Below are positions 54,900-64,000 of a DNA stretch of 64,000 nucleotides, piece after piece. The notes beneath the pieces were generated by a model. That model did no database searches. It had not been told where the DNA came from and saw only the letters and a list, made by a program, of their open reading frames with translations. Position 1 is the first letter of the stretch; each line of letters starts with the position of its first letter. The DNA comes from Pseudomonas sp. CROZ-RG-20F-R04-15 (lineage in GTDB: Bacteria > Pseudomonadota > Gammaproteobacteria > Pseudomonadales > Pseudomonadaceae): positions 1-64,000 of the forward strand of contig NZ_JAKNQL010000005.1 in the NCBI RefSeq assembly GCF_022662375.1, in the 5' to 3' direction. The position numbers and the translations under genes are program-made.

Positions 54900-55822
54900 G
54901 GCAGTACCCCTTCGGCAACAGGTTCACCGGGGGCGGTGGCGAGGTCTTTATCCAGTTCGAAGCGATGCAGCAGATCGCGTGCGTCGTAGGGCGCGCGGAC
55001 CTTGATGTCGTTGTCGAAGTAGCAGAACACTTCGCGGGATTTGCGTACGCGTGGCTTAAGGCGTGGCGCAATCAAATGCGCGTCTTTGGGTTGCTCGCCG
55101 TGGTGCCAGGCGTCAATGCGCTCGGCCCAGCGCTTGAGGGCCGGCGCGGTGTAGCCACTGGCGTAAAGCTCTTCAGCGCCGTGCAGGCGCAAATAGACAA
55201 AGTCGCTGGTGAGGTCTTCGCGGTACGGCCATTTGTTGGCGGTGTCGGCGATCACCAGCGCGGTGTTGTGGCGTTTCAACAAGCGCACGAACTCTGGGTC
55301 GATGAAACTTTCGTTGCGGATTTCCACAGCATGGCGCAGCGGTTTTTTGCCGTAGGCTTTCATGCTCGCGTGGCCGTGCAGGTGCGAATCGTGCTGATGG
55401 GCGAGGGTGGCGGCGGCTTCAGTGTCGTGGGGCAATAACGAGAGGAAGTGTTCGAAGCGCTCAGGCTCGAATTTGAAGTTTGGCGGAAATTGCCAAAGGA
55501 TCGGCCCGAGCTTTTCCTTGAGTTCCAGCACACCGGAGGCGAAGAAATTCGCCAGTGGTTTTTCGATCTCGCGCAAGCGACGGATGTGGGTAATGAAACG
55601 TGGCGCCTTGACGCTGAAGACGAAATCGTCGGGCGTTTCGGCGTACCACTGGGCGTAGCGTTCGGGCCGTTGCAGGGCGTAGAACGATCCATTGATTTCG
55701 ATGCTGTTGACCGCTCGCGAGGCGAACTGCAATTCGCGTTTCTGCGCCAGTCCCTTGGGGTAGAAGTCCCCGCGCCACGGTGCGTAGCGCCAGCCGGAAA
55801 TACCGATGTGAATCGTTGCCAT
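54896..55822 (-). CDS. DUF72 family protein (YecE-like)
   Basis: A 308-aa TIM-barrel-type protein. It contains the family opening [20 protein letters not shown], the [19 protein letters not shown] region, and [20 protein letters not shown] near the C-terminus. Catalytic activity has not been established for the family. First gene of the four-gene operon. The ATG follows GGGCGGC. Upstream is a 398-base non-coding, repeat-containing gap. Confidence 0.92.
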   Translation of the reverse strand: MATIHIGISGWRYAPWRGDFYPKGLAQKRELQFASRAVNSIEINGSFYALQRPERYAQWYAETPDDFVFSVKAPRFITHIRRLREIEKPLANFFASGVLELKEKLGPILWQFPPNFKFEPERFEHFLSLLPHDTEAAATLAHQHDSHLHGHASMKAYGKKPLRHAVEIRNESFIDPEFVRLLKRHNTALVIADTANKWPYREDLTSDFVYLRLHGAEELYASGYTAPALKRWAERIDAWHHGEQPKDAHLIAPRLKPRVRKSREVFCYFDNDIKVRAPYDARDLLHRFELDKDLATAPGEPVAEGVLP

Positions 55823-55939
55823 GCCGCCCTCCCGTCGAAAGTCCTCGTGTTGCCAGTGTCTTTTGATGACTGCGGGCGGTTGTGGAAAGTTTCGACGGTA
55901 TTACCGACGGTCACGTCCAAGGCGAAGATCAAAAGCGTT

Positions 55940-55987
55940 CCCCCTCACCCCAACCCTCTCCCCCAAGGGGGCGAGGGGGAAGGGAGC
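55940..55987 (+). repeat. Pseudomonas intergenic repeat, copy 1
   Basis: CCCTCACCCCAACCCTCTCC followed by the hairpin CCCAAGGGGGCGAGGG and AAGGGAGCTGA. A common C/T-G/A-rich palindromic element of pseudomonads, different from the REP units. It lies in the 398-base gap 55823-56220, in which I see no gene. Confidence 0.75.
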
Positions 55988-56111
55988 TGATCTGCAGAGT
56001 TCTCAGGGTTTGAGTTCGCCTCACAAGGGATAAGGAAGCTGGTCCTTTATGGTTTCCAGAACTTGAATTCGACTCCGGACTTGCAGGTCGATGTACTTCT
56101 AGTATTCAACT

Positions 56112-56153
56112 CGGTCAGCTCCCTCTCCCTCTGGGAGAGGGCTGGGGTGAGGG
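56112..56153 (-). repeat. Pseudomonas intergenic repeat, copy 2 (inverted)
   Basis: The same element in opposite orientation: its minus strand reads CCCTCACCCCAGCCCTCTCC, then CAGAGGGAGAGGGAGCTGACC. The two copies are 124 bases apart and face each other. Confidence 0.75.
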
Positions 56154-56220
56154 CGCTCTTGAACTTGCCGTACAAATATCGATCAGTTCCTTACAGGTTC
56201 AGTCACGGGAGATCGGAGTT

Positions 56221-58314
56221 TTGATCAAGTTCAGGATCGCCATTGTGCTGGGAGCACTGCTGTTTCTCGGCGCCAGTGAAATCGACGCCGCTGCACTGCC
56301 GGGCGTCCCGGCCGCCGCCGAAGAGGCGGCCAAACCTGAACCGATTGTGCAGGGCGGCCTGCTCGGTGCGATCAGTTCGAGCATCGACGACGTACAGGAC
56401 AAACTCGACCTCAACGAGCATCTGGTCGACGCCTGGCGCCTGCGCGCCGATCGCGCCGCCGATGAGGTCGACAAACTGGTCAATCAACCGTCGAACCGTT
56501 CGGGCTGGAGCATTACCGGGGATTTCCTCACGCTGTCGGGAGTCTGGCTCGGCAGTTTCGCGTTATTGACCGTGCTGGGCAGCCTGTTGGCCAAGCGCCT
56601 GCGCGAAGGGCGCTGGTTGCGCACCCGCCAGCGCAGCCAGGATCTGCTCGGTTATTTGCTGCCGTACACCGTGCCGGCGCTGATCTGCCTGCCGCTGACG
56701 CTGTACGTCAGCCATTTTCTGCAAGCCTCGGTAGGGCGCGCGCTGGCGCTGTGTCTGGCCTACGCCACCAGCAGCGGTATCTTTTCTACCTCGATGTTGC
56801 TGTGCGTGGTGGTGATGTTCAACGTCGGCCATAAGCGTCCGGCGGCGCGGATCATTCGTGATTATTGCCCGCGTCCGCTGTTCCTGATCGGCTTCCTCGC
56901 GGCGCTCAGTGATGCGCTGACCAGCCCGCAGATCGCCCGGCAGTTGGGCGGCAATATCACCAGCAGCATTGCGGTGTTCACCGGGCTGATCGCCTCGATC
57001 ATTTTCGGTCTGCTGGTGATTCGCCTGCGTCGCCCGGTGGCGCACCTGATCCGCAATCGTTCGCTGAGCCAGCGCTTGAAACAACCCTCGTTGCAGGAGT
57101 CGCTGCGGATTTTCTCAGGGCTGTGGTATTGGCCGATCGTGCTGATGGTGCTGGTCTCGGCCGTCAATCTGATCGGCATCGGCGAGGACAATCAGAAGGC
57201 CCTGCGTTGCGCGTTGTTCACCACGGTGCTGCTGATCGGTACGGTGTTCCTCAGCACGATCCTGCAGCACTTGTTCAAGTCGCGAAAAGCCGAAGCGATC
57301 CAGCGCAGCAGTGCTTACAAAGAGCGTTTTCTCAGTCTGCTTCACGCGTTGCTGCGGATCGTCATCGCCATTGCCTTCATCGATATTCTCGGGCGGATCT
57401 GGGGCGTGTCGCTGCTCGATTTCGCCCAGAGCAGTACGGTCGGACGAGCAATCAGCAACGCGCTGAGCAGCATCGGCCTGATCTTCCTGGTGACGTGGCT
57501 GCTGTGGGTGGTGCTCGACACGGCGATACAGGAGGCGCTGAAACCACCGGTCAGCAAACGCGGCGCACGCCAGCCGAGCACGCGGGTGAAAACCATTCTG
57601 CCGCTGCTGCGCAACGCGATCAAAATCATCCTCGTGGTGATCTGCGCGATTACCACCATGGCCAACCTTGGGATCAACGTTGCGCCGTTGCTGGCTGGCG
57701 CCGGCGTGGTCGGTCTGGCCATCGGTTTCGGTTCGCAGCAACTGGTGCAGGACGTCATCACCGGGCTGTTCATCATCATCGAAGACACGCTGTCGATTGG
57801 TGATTGGGTGGTGCTTGATTCCGGGCATGCCGGCACGGTTGAAGGGCTGACCATTCGTACCCTGCGTCTGCGTGACGGAAAGGGCTTTGTGCACTCGGTG
57901 CCGTTCGGCCAGATTAAGGCGGTGACCAACCAATCGCGGCAGTTTGCCTTTGCGTTTTTCTCAGTGCAGTTCACCTACGACACGGACGTGGATAGAGCCA
58001 TCGAGCTGATTCGCGAGACCGGCGATTCGATCCGCGAAGACCCATTCCTCAAGTACAACCTGCAAGGGCCGCTGGACGTGTTTGGTGTGGACAGGATGGA
58101 TTTGAACGGCGTGGTGCTGACGGCGCAGTTCAGAACGGTGTCGGGTGGGCAGTATGCGGTGAGTCGGGCGTTCAATCAGCGTTTGAAAAAGCTTGTGGAT
58201 AACAGCCCGGTGGTGCATTTCGCGCAGACTTATCCACAGCAGGTTTTGTTGCCGAAGCGGCAGCAGGAGGGTGAGGTAATGGCGAGCGAGTTGCCGCAGG
58301 AATCGCGGACTTAA
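56221..58314 (+). CDS. MscS-family mechanosensitive channel (YbiO-like)
   Basis: A 697-aa inner-membrane channel protein opened by membrane tension during hypo-osmotic shock (family role). An N-terminal signal-like segment (IVLGALLFLGASEIDAAA) is followed by a short periplasmic domain. About ten hydrophobic helices then lead to the MscS core: the pore helix GAGVVGLAIGFGSQQLVQ at about residues 490-508, then the beta domain DTLSIGDWVVL and a cytoplasmic cage. The larger size and architecture fit the YbiO/MscM type better than the small MscS. The start is TTG with GGAG 6 bases upstream; no ATG nearby would keep the signal segment. Confidence 0.88.
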   Translation: MIKFRIAIVLGALLFLGASEIDAAALPGVPAAAEEAAKPEPIVQGGLLGAISSSIDDVQDKLDLNEHLVDAWRLRADRAADEVDKLVNQPSNRSGWSITGDFLTLSGVWLGSFALLTVLGSLLAKRLREGRWLRTRQRSQDLLGYLLPYTVPALICLPLTLYVSHFLQASVGRALALCLAYATSSGIFSTSMLLCVVVMFNVGHKRPAARIIRDYCPRPLFLIGFLAALSDALTSPQIARQLGGNITSSIAVFTGLIASIIFGLLVIRLRRPVAHLIRNRSLSQRLKQPSLQESLRIFSGLWYWPIVLMVLVSAVNLIGIGEDNQKALRCALFTTVLLIGTVFLSTILQHLFKSRKAEAIQRSSAYKERFLSLLHALLRIVIAIAFIDILGRIWGVSLLDFAQSSTVGRAISNALSSIGLIFLVTWLLWVVLDTAIQEALKPPVSKRGARQPSTRVKTILPLLRNAIKIILVVICAITTMANLGINVAPLLAGAGVVGLAIGFGSQQLVQDVITGLFIIIEDTLSIGDWVVLDSGHAGTVEGLTIRTLRLRDGKGFVHSVPFGQIKAVTNQSRQFAFAFFSVQFTYDTDVDRAIELIRETGDSIREDPFLKYNLQGPLDVFGVDRMDLNGVVLTAQFRTVSGGQYAVSRAFNQRLKKLVDNSPVVHFAQTYPQQVLLPKRQQEGEVMASELPQESRT

Positions 58315-58340
58315 CGCAAGATTATGTGGGGCAGTGCCGG

Positions 58341-58410
58341 CCTCTTCGCGAGCAAGCTCGCTCCCACAGGGGAACGCGGTCACAATGTGGGAGCGAGCCT
58401 GCTCGCGAAG
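58341..58410. repeat. REPIN
   Basis: CCTCTTCGCGAGCAAGCTCG followed by CTCCCACAGG, then TGTGGGAGCGAGCCTGCTCG in inverted orientation. It sits between the convergent channel and lhr genes and may also act as their transcription end. Confidence 0.92.
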
Positions 58411-58428
58411 ACTTCAGCCCAAACACCC

Positions 58429-61400
58429 TTAATGCCGGATCAATTTGCCGCGCACCTGCTCCATCGCAATCTGATCCAGCTCCAGCCAAAACTGCTGCTT
58501 GCCGGCAATCTCCGCCGCCGCCGGCAAACCATCGCGATAAACCAACCGATTACTCACCAGTGCCGGCACCTTCACCCCCGGCAACAACGTCCCGGCCAGA
58601 TTCAGCGGATCCACCCCGCACACCGCAACCAGACTGCCGTCATGCGGCCGCCGCCGCACTTCGCGCAATAATGGTATCGCTTCGGGCAAGGCAAACTGTT
58701 CCCCCGCCAAACCACTGACAAACCGCCCGCCACGAATTTCGCCCCGCGCTTCCAGCCGATGAAACGTGCGCAGCAATTCCCGCCAACTCGGTAGCCAATC
58801 CGCCTCGCGTTCCAGCAGCCGCCAGAACACCACGCCGTAACGCCGCAACAAGGTCATGGCTACGTGTTCCAGCGTCTCGCTGTTATCCACAGCCGCGCCA
58901 CGCCGCAACAACGCCCAGCGCCCGGCGTCATCCATGCCGCCGACAAACGCGCCGCGCCCGCGCCGACTGCTGCGCTGCTGGCGCTTGCTCGGCGGGGTGA
59001 TCAACGCGCGCAATCCGGCAAAGCTGTCGGCGTTCACCAGGCCGGCGCCGACCAGTTCCTGCAAGGCGATTTCCAGTTCCGTGCGTAGCAGGTGCGCTTC
59101 ATGAATCAGCTCATCAAAAAACAGCGCGCCGTGCTGACTCAAGGCTTCAAACACCTTTTGAGTTTTCGGCGACAGCTCGCTCACAGGTGTCTGTTCGGCC
59201 AACGCACTCCACAATCCGACCTGACTGCGTGGCAGCAACACAATCGGCGTGCTGCGCAACGCCGTGCCACTGATTTTTTGCCGGGCGCTGAGACGCGTCC
59301 ACACCAGTTTGCCGTTGCGGCACAGATCATCCAGCCAGCTCGGCGAATAGTCTTTCAGGCGCGTCGGGAGAATGTCGCTGTCCCACGCCGAAGCCGCCGC
59401 TGCGTAGCCTTCGAACTGGCCGACAATCGCCGTCAACACCGCGCTGCCCTGGCCGCGAGTCGCGGGCGACAAATGCTGCCAGTCGAACAGGAAACGCATG
59501 AAATCCTGCAACGCCACCGGTTCGATTTCCCGGCGCAGACGCTTGACCGTGTAGCGATGAATGCGCGCGAGCAGATGCCGTTCGCACCATTCTTCTACCG
59601 CCAATCCCGGGGTGAATTGGCCGCGCAGCACATAACCTTCGCGTTCCAGTTGAGCGAGCGCTTGAGCGACTTGAATGGTCGGCAGCGCAAGAGGTTCGGC
59701 AATTGCGGTTATCGGTAACGGGCCGAAGGCACCAAGACGGGCGCGGAGCACTTCGATCAGCGCCTCATCGAATGTCCAGGTTTCAGCGAATCCCGGTAAC
59801 GCCTCCAATTCGGGTTGAAGTTGGGCCTGTGGATAAAGTGCTTGCAGGCAAGTCAGACGTTCGCGGGCCAGCCACACGCAATGCTCCGGATCTATTTGCA
59901 ATCGGCAGGCGCGACCGCCGCTGGCCAGAGCATCCCGCCAACCTGCGTTCGCATGCAGTTCAGCCTCGCTGATGCACGCCAGGCTCATCAACGCCTCGTG
60001 CATTTCATCCACAGTGTTCGGTGTCGGCCAGGCTTCTTCGCGCACAGCGTTGATGGCGTCCGCGTCCAGCGCGCCGAGATCATCGGTCGATTGTGGATCG
60101 CTCCAGCGGCGGTTGATCACTGCTTGAGTGCGACGTTCTTCCAGCGGTGCATCGTCGAGAAAGGTGTAGGGCCGCGCGCTGAGAATCTCCGCCGCGAGCG
60201 GCGAGGGCGCCGGCAGATCGCGGCTGATCAGACGCACTTCGCCACGCTCCATGCGCCGCAGCAGATTGAGCCAGCCTTCGCTGTCCATCGCCTCGTGCAG
60301 GCAGTCGTCGAGGGTTTGCTCGATCAATGGATGTTCGGGGATTTCCCGCTCACCGGCGAGGTTTTCCAGGCAGGCAATCTGATCGGGAAACACGCTGGCA
60401 ATCAGGTCCTCGCTTTTCATCCGCTGCAACTGCGGGGCGACTTTGCGCCCGCCGGTAAAACGCGGCAGCGCCAGCGCCACGCCGGCATTCCAGCGCCAGC
60501 GTACGCCGAACAGCGGCGCATCGAGCACCGCTTGAATGAGGATGTGCTCGGCGCTGTTGCTGTGCAGGTAACGCCAAATGTCATCCAGTTCAAAACTGTG
60601 GCTGGTGGACAACGACAGGACGATCGCGTCTTCGCTGGCGGCAGCCTGCAATTCGAAGTTGAAGGTGCGGCAGAATCGCTTGCGCAGGGCCAGGCCCCAG
60701 GCGCGGTTGATGCGGCTGCCGAACGGCGAGTGAATGATCAGTTGGGTGCCACCGGATTCGTCGAAAAAGCGCTCCATCAGCAGCGTGTCTTGCGAGGGCA
60801 GGGCGCCGAGGGTCTGCCGGGCGCGGGCGAGGTATTCGACCAGTTGTTCGGCGCTGGCGCGGTTGAGGCCGAGGGTGTCGATCAGCCAGTCGAGCGCCGG
60901 TTGCAGGTCGCCGGGGCTGGCGCCGAGCAGTTCGTCGAGCTGCGCTTGCAGACGTGCGACAGCCGACGACAACTCATCGCTGCGCCCCGGTGCTTCACCG
61001 AGCCAGAACGGAATGGTCGGCGGTTGGCCGTGGGCATCCTCGACCCGAACCTTGCCGGTTTCCACGCGCAGGATCCGATACGACGTATTGCCGAGCTGGA
61101 ACACGTCGCCGGCGATGCTTTCCACGGCAAAGTCTTCGTTGACGCTGCCGATGTTCAGGCCTTGCGGCTCGAGCATCACGCTGTAATCGGCGTTGTCGGG
61201 AATCGTGCCGCCGCTGGTCACGGCAGTCAGTTGCGCGCCACGCCGGCCACGCAAGGTGCGACTGACGGCGTCGCGGTGCAGATAAGCGCTGCGGATGCCC
61301 TGTCGACCGTTGTAGCCTTCGGCGAGCATGCTCAGCAGGGACTGATAGTGTCTTTCGTCGAGATCACGATACGGCGAGGCTTGGCGGAACATCGCCAGCA

Positions 61401-62706
61401 GGGCATCCTCCGACCATTCCTGACAGCTGACTTCGGCGATGATCTGTTGCGCCAGCACATCCAGCGGCGCGATGGGGATGTGCAGGGTATCGAGTTCGCC
61501 ACGGCGCACGCAGTCGAGCAGGGCGGCGCATTCGATAAGGTCGTCGCGGGTGATGGCGAACAGCCGACCTTTGGGCGTGCCGCCGACCTGGTGCCCAGAG
61601 CGACCGACCCTTTGCAGAAATCCGGCGATGGAGCGCGGTGAAGCGATCTGACAGACCAGATCGACTTCGCCGATATCGATGCCCAATTCCAGCGAGGCGG
61701 TGGCGATCAACACCTGAAGCTCACCGCGCTTGAGGCGTTGTTCGGCGTCGAGGCGAAACTCCTTGGCCAGACTGCCGTGGTGCGCCGCCACCGCGTGCTT
61801 GCCGAGGCGTTCGCTGAGGTGCCGGCTGAGGCGCTCGGCCAGTCGCCGGGTGTTGACGAAAATCAGCGTGGTGCGGTGCTCGCGGGCAAGTTCCGCGAGG
61901 CGGTCGTAGACCAGCTCCCAGACATCGTTGGCCATGACTGCCGACAACGGCACCGGCGGTACTTCGATGCCCAGATCCCGTGGACGCGCGTGGCCAATGT
62001 CGATGATTTCGCAGCGACGATCATGACCAACCAGAAATTGCGCCACGGCTTCGACCGGTTTTTGTGTAGCGGACAGGCCGATGCGGGTCAGCGGTTCGGC
62101 GCACAACGCTTGCAGGCGTTCAAGGCTCAGCGCCAGGTGGCTGCCGCGCTTGCCGGCGGCTATTGCGTGGATTTCATCGATGATCACCGTGCGCGTGGTG
62201 CCGAGCATTTTTCGTCCGGATTCGGAGCCGAGCAGCACGTAAAGCGATTCCGGTGTGGTCACCAGAATGTGCGGTGCCGATTTGCGCATGGCCGCGCGTT
62301 CTTTCTGCGGGGTGTCACCGGTACGCACGGCGGTGGTGATTTGCAGTTCGGGCAGGTTCATCTGCCGCAGTTGCCCGGTAATTCCGGCCAGCGGGTTTTG
62401 CAGGTTGATGCGGATGTCGTTGGACAGCGCTTTCAGCGGCGAAACGTAGACCACCAGGGTTTCGGCGGGCAGACCGTCGGGGTTTTCCAGGCCACGGTGG
62501 ACGAGGTCGTCGAGCACGGCGAGAAATGCAGTGAGGGTTTTTCCGGAACCGGTGGGCGCGGCGATCAGTGTCGAACGACGCTGGCGGATCAACGGCCATG
62601 CGCGGGCCTGGGCGGCGGTAACCGTCGCGAATGTGTGGCTGAACCAGGCGCTGACGGCGGGGTGAAAGCCTGCCAGGGCCGCGTCCGTGGGGATGGGCAG
62701 ATTCAT
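58429..62706 (-). CDS. lhr: Large ATP-dependent helicase Lhr
   Basis: A 1425-aa superfamily 2 3'-5' helicase involved in DNA repair, perhaps also RNA-DNA hybrid unwinding. Helicase core: Walker A APTGSGKTLT (GSGKT at 53-57), DEIH box at 177-180 (VIIDEIHAIAAGKRG), LSATQKP as motif III and VGRSGHQVGGTPKG as motif VI. The core is followed by a winged helix and the Lhr-specific domain (residues 430-870). The long C-terminal domain (to 1425) is present in the full-length bacterial form. The start MNLPIPTD is at 62706. It is monocistronic between two REPINs. Confidence 0.94.
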   Translation of the reverse strand: MNLPIPTDAALAGFHPAVSAWFSHTFATVTAAQARAWPLIRQRRSTLIAAPTGSGKTLTAFLAVLDDLVHRGLENPDGLPAETLVVYVSPLKALSNDIRINLQNPLAGITGQLRQMNLPELQITTAVRTGDTPQKERAAMRKSAPHILVTTPESLYVLLGSESGRKMLGTTRTVIIDEIHAIAAGKRGSHLALSLERLQALCAEPLTRIGLSATQKPVEAVAQFLVGHDRRCEIIDIGHARPRDLGIEVPPVPLSAVMANDVWELVYDRLAELAREHRTTLIFVNTRRLAERLSRHLSERLGKHAVAAHHGSLAKEFRLDAEQRLKRGELQVLIATASLELGIDIGEVDLVCQIASPRSIAGFLQRVGRSGHQVGGTPKGRLFAITRDDLIECAALLDCVRRGELDTLHIPIAPLDVLAQQIIAEVSCQEWSEDALLAMFRQASPYRDLDERHYQSLLSMLAEGYNGRQGIRSAYLHRDAVSRTLRGRRGAQLTAVTSGGTIPDNADYSVMLEPQGLNIGSVNEDFAVESIAGDVFQLGNTSYRILRVETGKVRVEDAHGQPPTIPFWLGEAPGRSDELSSAVARLQAQLDELLGASPGDLQPALDWLIDTLGLNRASAEQLVEYLARARQTLGALPSQDTLLMERFFDESGGTQLIIHSPFGSRINRAWGLALRKRFCRTFNFELQAAASEDAIVLSLSTSHSFELDDIWRYLHSNSAEHILIQAVLDAPLFGVRWRWNAGVALALPRFTGGRKVAPQLQRMKSEDLIASVFPDQIACLENLAGEREIPEHPLIEQTLDDCLHEAMDSEGWLNLLRRMERGEVRLISRDLPAPSPLAAEILSARPYTFLDDAPLEERRTQAVINRRWSDPQSTDDLGALDADAINAVREEAWPTPNTVDEMHEALMSLACISEAELHANAGWRDALASGGRACRLQIDPEHCVWLARERLTCLQALYPQAQLQPELEALPGFAETWTFDEALIEVLRARLGAFGPLPITAIAEPLALPTIQVAQALAQLEREGYVLRGQFTPGLAVEEWCERHLLARIHRYTVKRLRREIEPVALQDFMRFLFDWQHLSPATRGQGSAVLTAIVGQFEGYAAAASAWDSDILPTRLKDYSPSWLDDLCRNGKLVWTRLSARQKISGTALRSTPIVLLPRSQVGLWSALAEQTPVSELSPKTQKVFEALSQHGALFFDELIHEAHLLRTELEIALQELVGAGLVNADSFAGLRALITPPSKRQQRSSRRGRGAFVGGMDDAGRWALLRRGAAVDNSETLEHVAMTLLRRYGVVFWRLLEREADWLPSWRELLRTFHRLEARGEIRGGRFVSGLAGEQFALPEAIPLLREVRRRPHDGSLVAVCGVDPLNLAGTLLPGVKVPALVSNRLVYRDGLPAAAEIAGKQQFWLELDQIAMEQVRGKLIRH

Positions 62707-62773
62707 GATTTAAGTTATGCGGGCGCGGGTGGGAAGATGCAAGTACCGCTGGGATCTTCAGTGTCTGGCCGGA

Positions 62774-62856
62774 CCCCTTCGCGAGCAGGCTCGCTCCCAC
62801 AAGGGATTTGCGGCGTACACAAATCCCTTGTGGGAGCGAGCCTGCTCGCGAAGGGG
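62774..62856. repeat. REPIN with perfect 37-bp arms
   Basis: Arms 62774-62810 and 62820-62856 are perfect inverted copies over 37 bases with a 9-base loop. They contain the REP core GAGCGAGCCTGCTCGCGA plus matching flanks (CAAATCCCTTG). It lies in the 307-base gap between divergent lhr and the RmlD-like gene. The rest of the gap shows no gene and no certain promoter. Confidence 0.95.
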
Positions 62857-63013
62857 CCAGTGGCCATGACACAAATCCCTGCGATGTACACTTTACGGAT
62901 GACGGTTGCGCACTAAACCCGCAAAATGCAACGATTCCGGCAATTATCGACGACGGTTCCACAAGATCCGTCGCTAAAGCCATCGTTCCAATCAGACTGG
63001 GCCTGCTGACTCT

Positions 63014-63898
63014 ATGCGAATGCGCCTTATGTTACTGGGCGGCGGAAATGCCCTTGGGCAGGCGCTGATTCGCCTCGGTGCGGAGGAAGACATCGGTTTC
63101 CTCGCCCCCCGCCCGCCCGAAAACGGCTGGGATGCCGCGAGCCTGACCCAATTGCTCGACGACACCCGTCCCGATGCGTTGATCAACCTCGCCTACTATT
63201 TCGACTGGTTCCAGGCCGAAACCGTCAGCGAAAGTCGCATGGCCGGGCAGGAACGCGCGGTTGAGCGTCTGGCCGAACTATGCCAGCACCACAACATCGT
63301 TCTTGTGCAGCCATCCAGTTATCGGGTGTTCGATGGTTCGCGTGCCACGGCGTACAGCGAAAAAGACGAACCGGTGCCCCTCGGATTGCGCGGTCAGGCG
63401 TTGTGGCGCATCGAGCAAAGCGTGCGCGCCACGTGCCCGCAACACGTTTTGCTACGATTTGGCTGGTTGCTCGATGACAGCCCGGATGGCACCCTCGGTC
63501 GCTTCCTGGCGCGTGCCGAGCAGCCAGAAGAATTGCTCCTGGCCGATGATCGCCGCGGTAATCCGACGCCGGTCGATGACGCCGCGCGAGTGATCATTTC
63601 GGTACTCAAGCAACTCGATTGCGCGGCGCCGCTATGGGGCACTTATCACTACGCCGGCCACGAGGCAACGACACCGCTGGCGTTGGGGCAAGCGATTTTG
63701 ACTGAAGCACGCAGCCTGCATGCGCTGGCTATCGAAGCACCGACCGCCCAGGCCCACGCCGCGCGGCCGGACGCTGCCGAGGAGCCGCAACACGCGGTGC
63801 TGGCCTGCAAGAAAATTCTGCACACTTTCGGGATCAAGCCGCGCGCCTGGCGTGCCGCACTCCCGGGCTTACTGGACAGGTTCTACCGTCATGGCTAA
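63014..63898 (+). CDS. RmlD-like sugar-nucleotide-binding SDR protein
   Basis: A 294-aa extended short-chain dehydrogenase/reductase related to dTDP-4-dehydrorhamnose reductase. The N-terminal nucleotide loop is [11 protein letters not shown], a relaxed version of GxxGxx[12 protein letters not shown] and the downstream [11 protein letters not shown] resemble the RmlD substrate region. The usual YxxxK is not obvious (the corresponding segment reads [11 protein letters not shown]), so catalytic activity is uncertain. It overlaps the next epimerase gene by 8 bases. The ATG at 63014 has an in-frame alternative at 63020. Confidence 0.8.
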   Translation: MRMRLMLLGGGNALGQALIRLGAEEDIGFLAPRPPENGWDAASLTQLLDDTRPDALINLAYYFDWFQAETVSESRMAGQERAVERLAELCQHHNIVLVQPSSYRVFDGSRATAYSEKDEPVPLGLRGQALWRIEQSVRATCPQHVLLRFGWLLDDSPDGTLGRFLARAEQPEELLLADDRRGNPTPVDDAARVIISVLKQLDCAAPLWGTYHYAGHEATTPLALGQAILTEARSLHALAIEAPTAQAHAARPDAAEEPQHAVLACKKILHTFGIKPRAWRAALPGLLDRFYRHG

Positions 63899-64000
63899 AG
63901 GGACTGTATTAATCACCGGCGGAGCCGGTTTCATTGGCTCACACCTGACCGATGCCTTGCTCGCTGCCGGGCACTCGGTGCGCATCCTCGACGACTTGTC
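63891..64000 (+). CDS. NAD-dependent epimerase/dehydratase, 5' part only
   Basis: The first 36 complete codons encode the Rossmann NAD-binding opening [19 protein letters not shown], with GxxGxxG at about residues 10-16, followed by the acidic RILDDLS. It is typical of UDP-glucose/galactose 4-epimerase-like extended SDR proteins. It starts inside the end of the RmlD-like gene and runs off the window, so the exact substrate cannot be judged. Confidence 0.88.
   Translation, partial: MAKGTVLITGGAGFIGSHLTDALLAAGHSVRILDDL

Noticed and set aside
46314..62856. Repeated palindromes considered as a dispersed CRISPR-like array
   Set aside because: Spacing is irregular, units occur as inverted pairs, no cas genes are present, and the sequence matches Pseudomonas REP elements.

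Overview
The window is a chromosomal segment of a Pseudomonas, almost certainly of the P. fluorescens group. The evidence is gene order (birA-coaX-SPOR gene-tRNAs-tuf-secE-nusG-rpl/rpoBC-str-S10-spc-alpha, then katA-ferritin-uvrA-MFS-ssb), the sequences of the ribosomal proteins, and the REP palindromes (core GAGCGAGCCTGCTCGCGA) typical of that group. I see no prophage, IS element, CRISPR array, integron or known defence island.

1-36 kb is core information processing, all on the + strand. It opens with a terminator, probably that of an rRNA operon, then birA, coaX and a small SPOR-like gene. Next come tRNA-Tyr, -Gly and -Thr, tufA, tRNA-Trp, secE, nusG, rplKAJL, rpoBC, rpsL, rpsG, fusA and tufB. 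The S10, spc and alpha ribosomal protein clusters follow, ending at rplQ with a strong terminator. rpmD and rpmJ, often missed because of their length, are present. The junctions tufB/rpsJ, rpsN/rpsH and rpmJ/rpsM each show a terminator-like hairpin with a sigma70-type promoter directly behind or overlapping it, so the cluster looks like several re-initiated units rather than one transcript.

34.6-43.2 kb carries an oxidative/iron pair (katA and a ferritin lacking the bacterioferritin haem ligand), convergent uvrA, a YajR-like MFS transporter, ssb and a solitary membrane O-acyltransferase.

43.2-47.9 kb is the most interesting part: a six-gene minus-strand operon with the composition and order of the poorly understood E. 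coli yjfIJKLMC locus. It encodes DUF2170, a PspA/Vipp1 (ESCRT-III-like) coiled coil, DUF2491, DUF350 membrane protein, DUF1190 exported protein, and a glutathionylspermidine-synthase-like ATP-grasp enzyme. Its promoter lies between two identical 12-bp palindromes inside a perfect 23-bp inverted repeat. The first protein has an N-terminal extension resembling a small DNA-binding antitoxin, which suggests autoregulation. A REPIN splits the operon.

47.9-64 kb is accessory housekeeping: a cysteine hydrolase divergent from a frameshifted GlxA-type regulator, a coupled DUF3182/alpha-beta hydrolase pair, a four-gene overlapping operon (DUF72, YbhP-like phosphatase/nuclease, cardiolipin synthase ClsB, YbhN), an MscS-family channel, the large helicase Lhr, and an RmlD-like/epimerase pair cut by the window end. 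Intergenic gaps here are rich in REPINs, which are absent from the ribosomal cluster.
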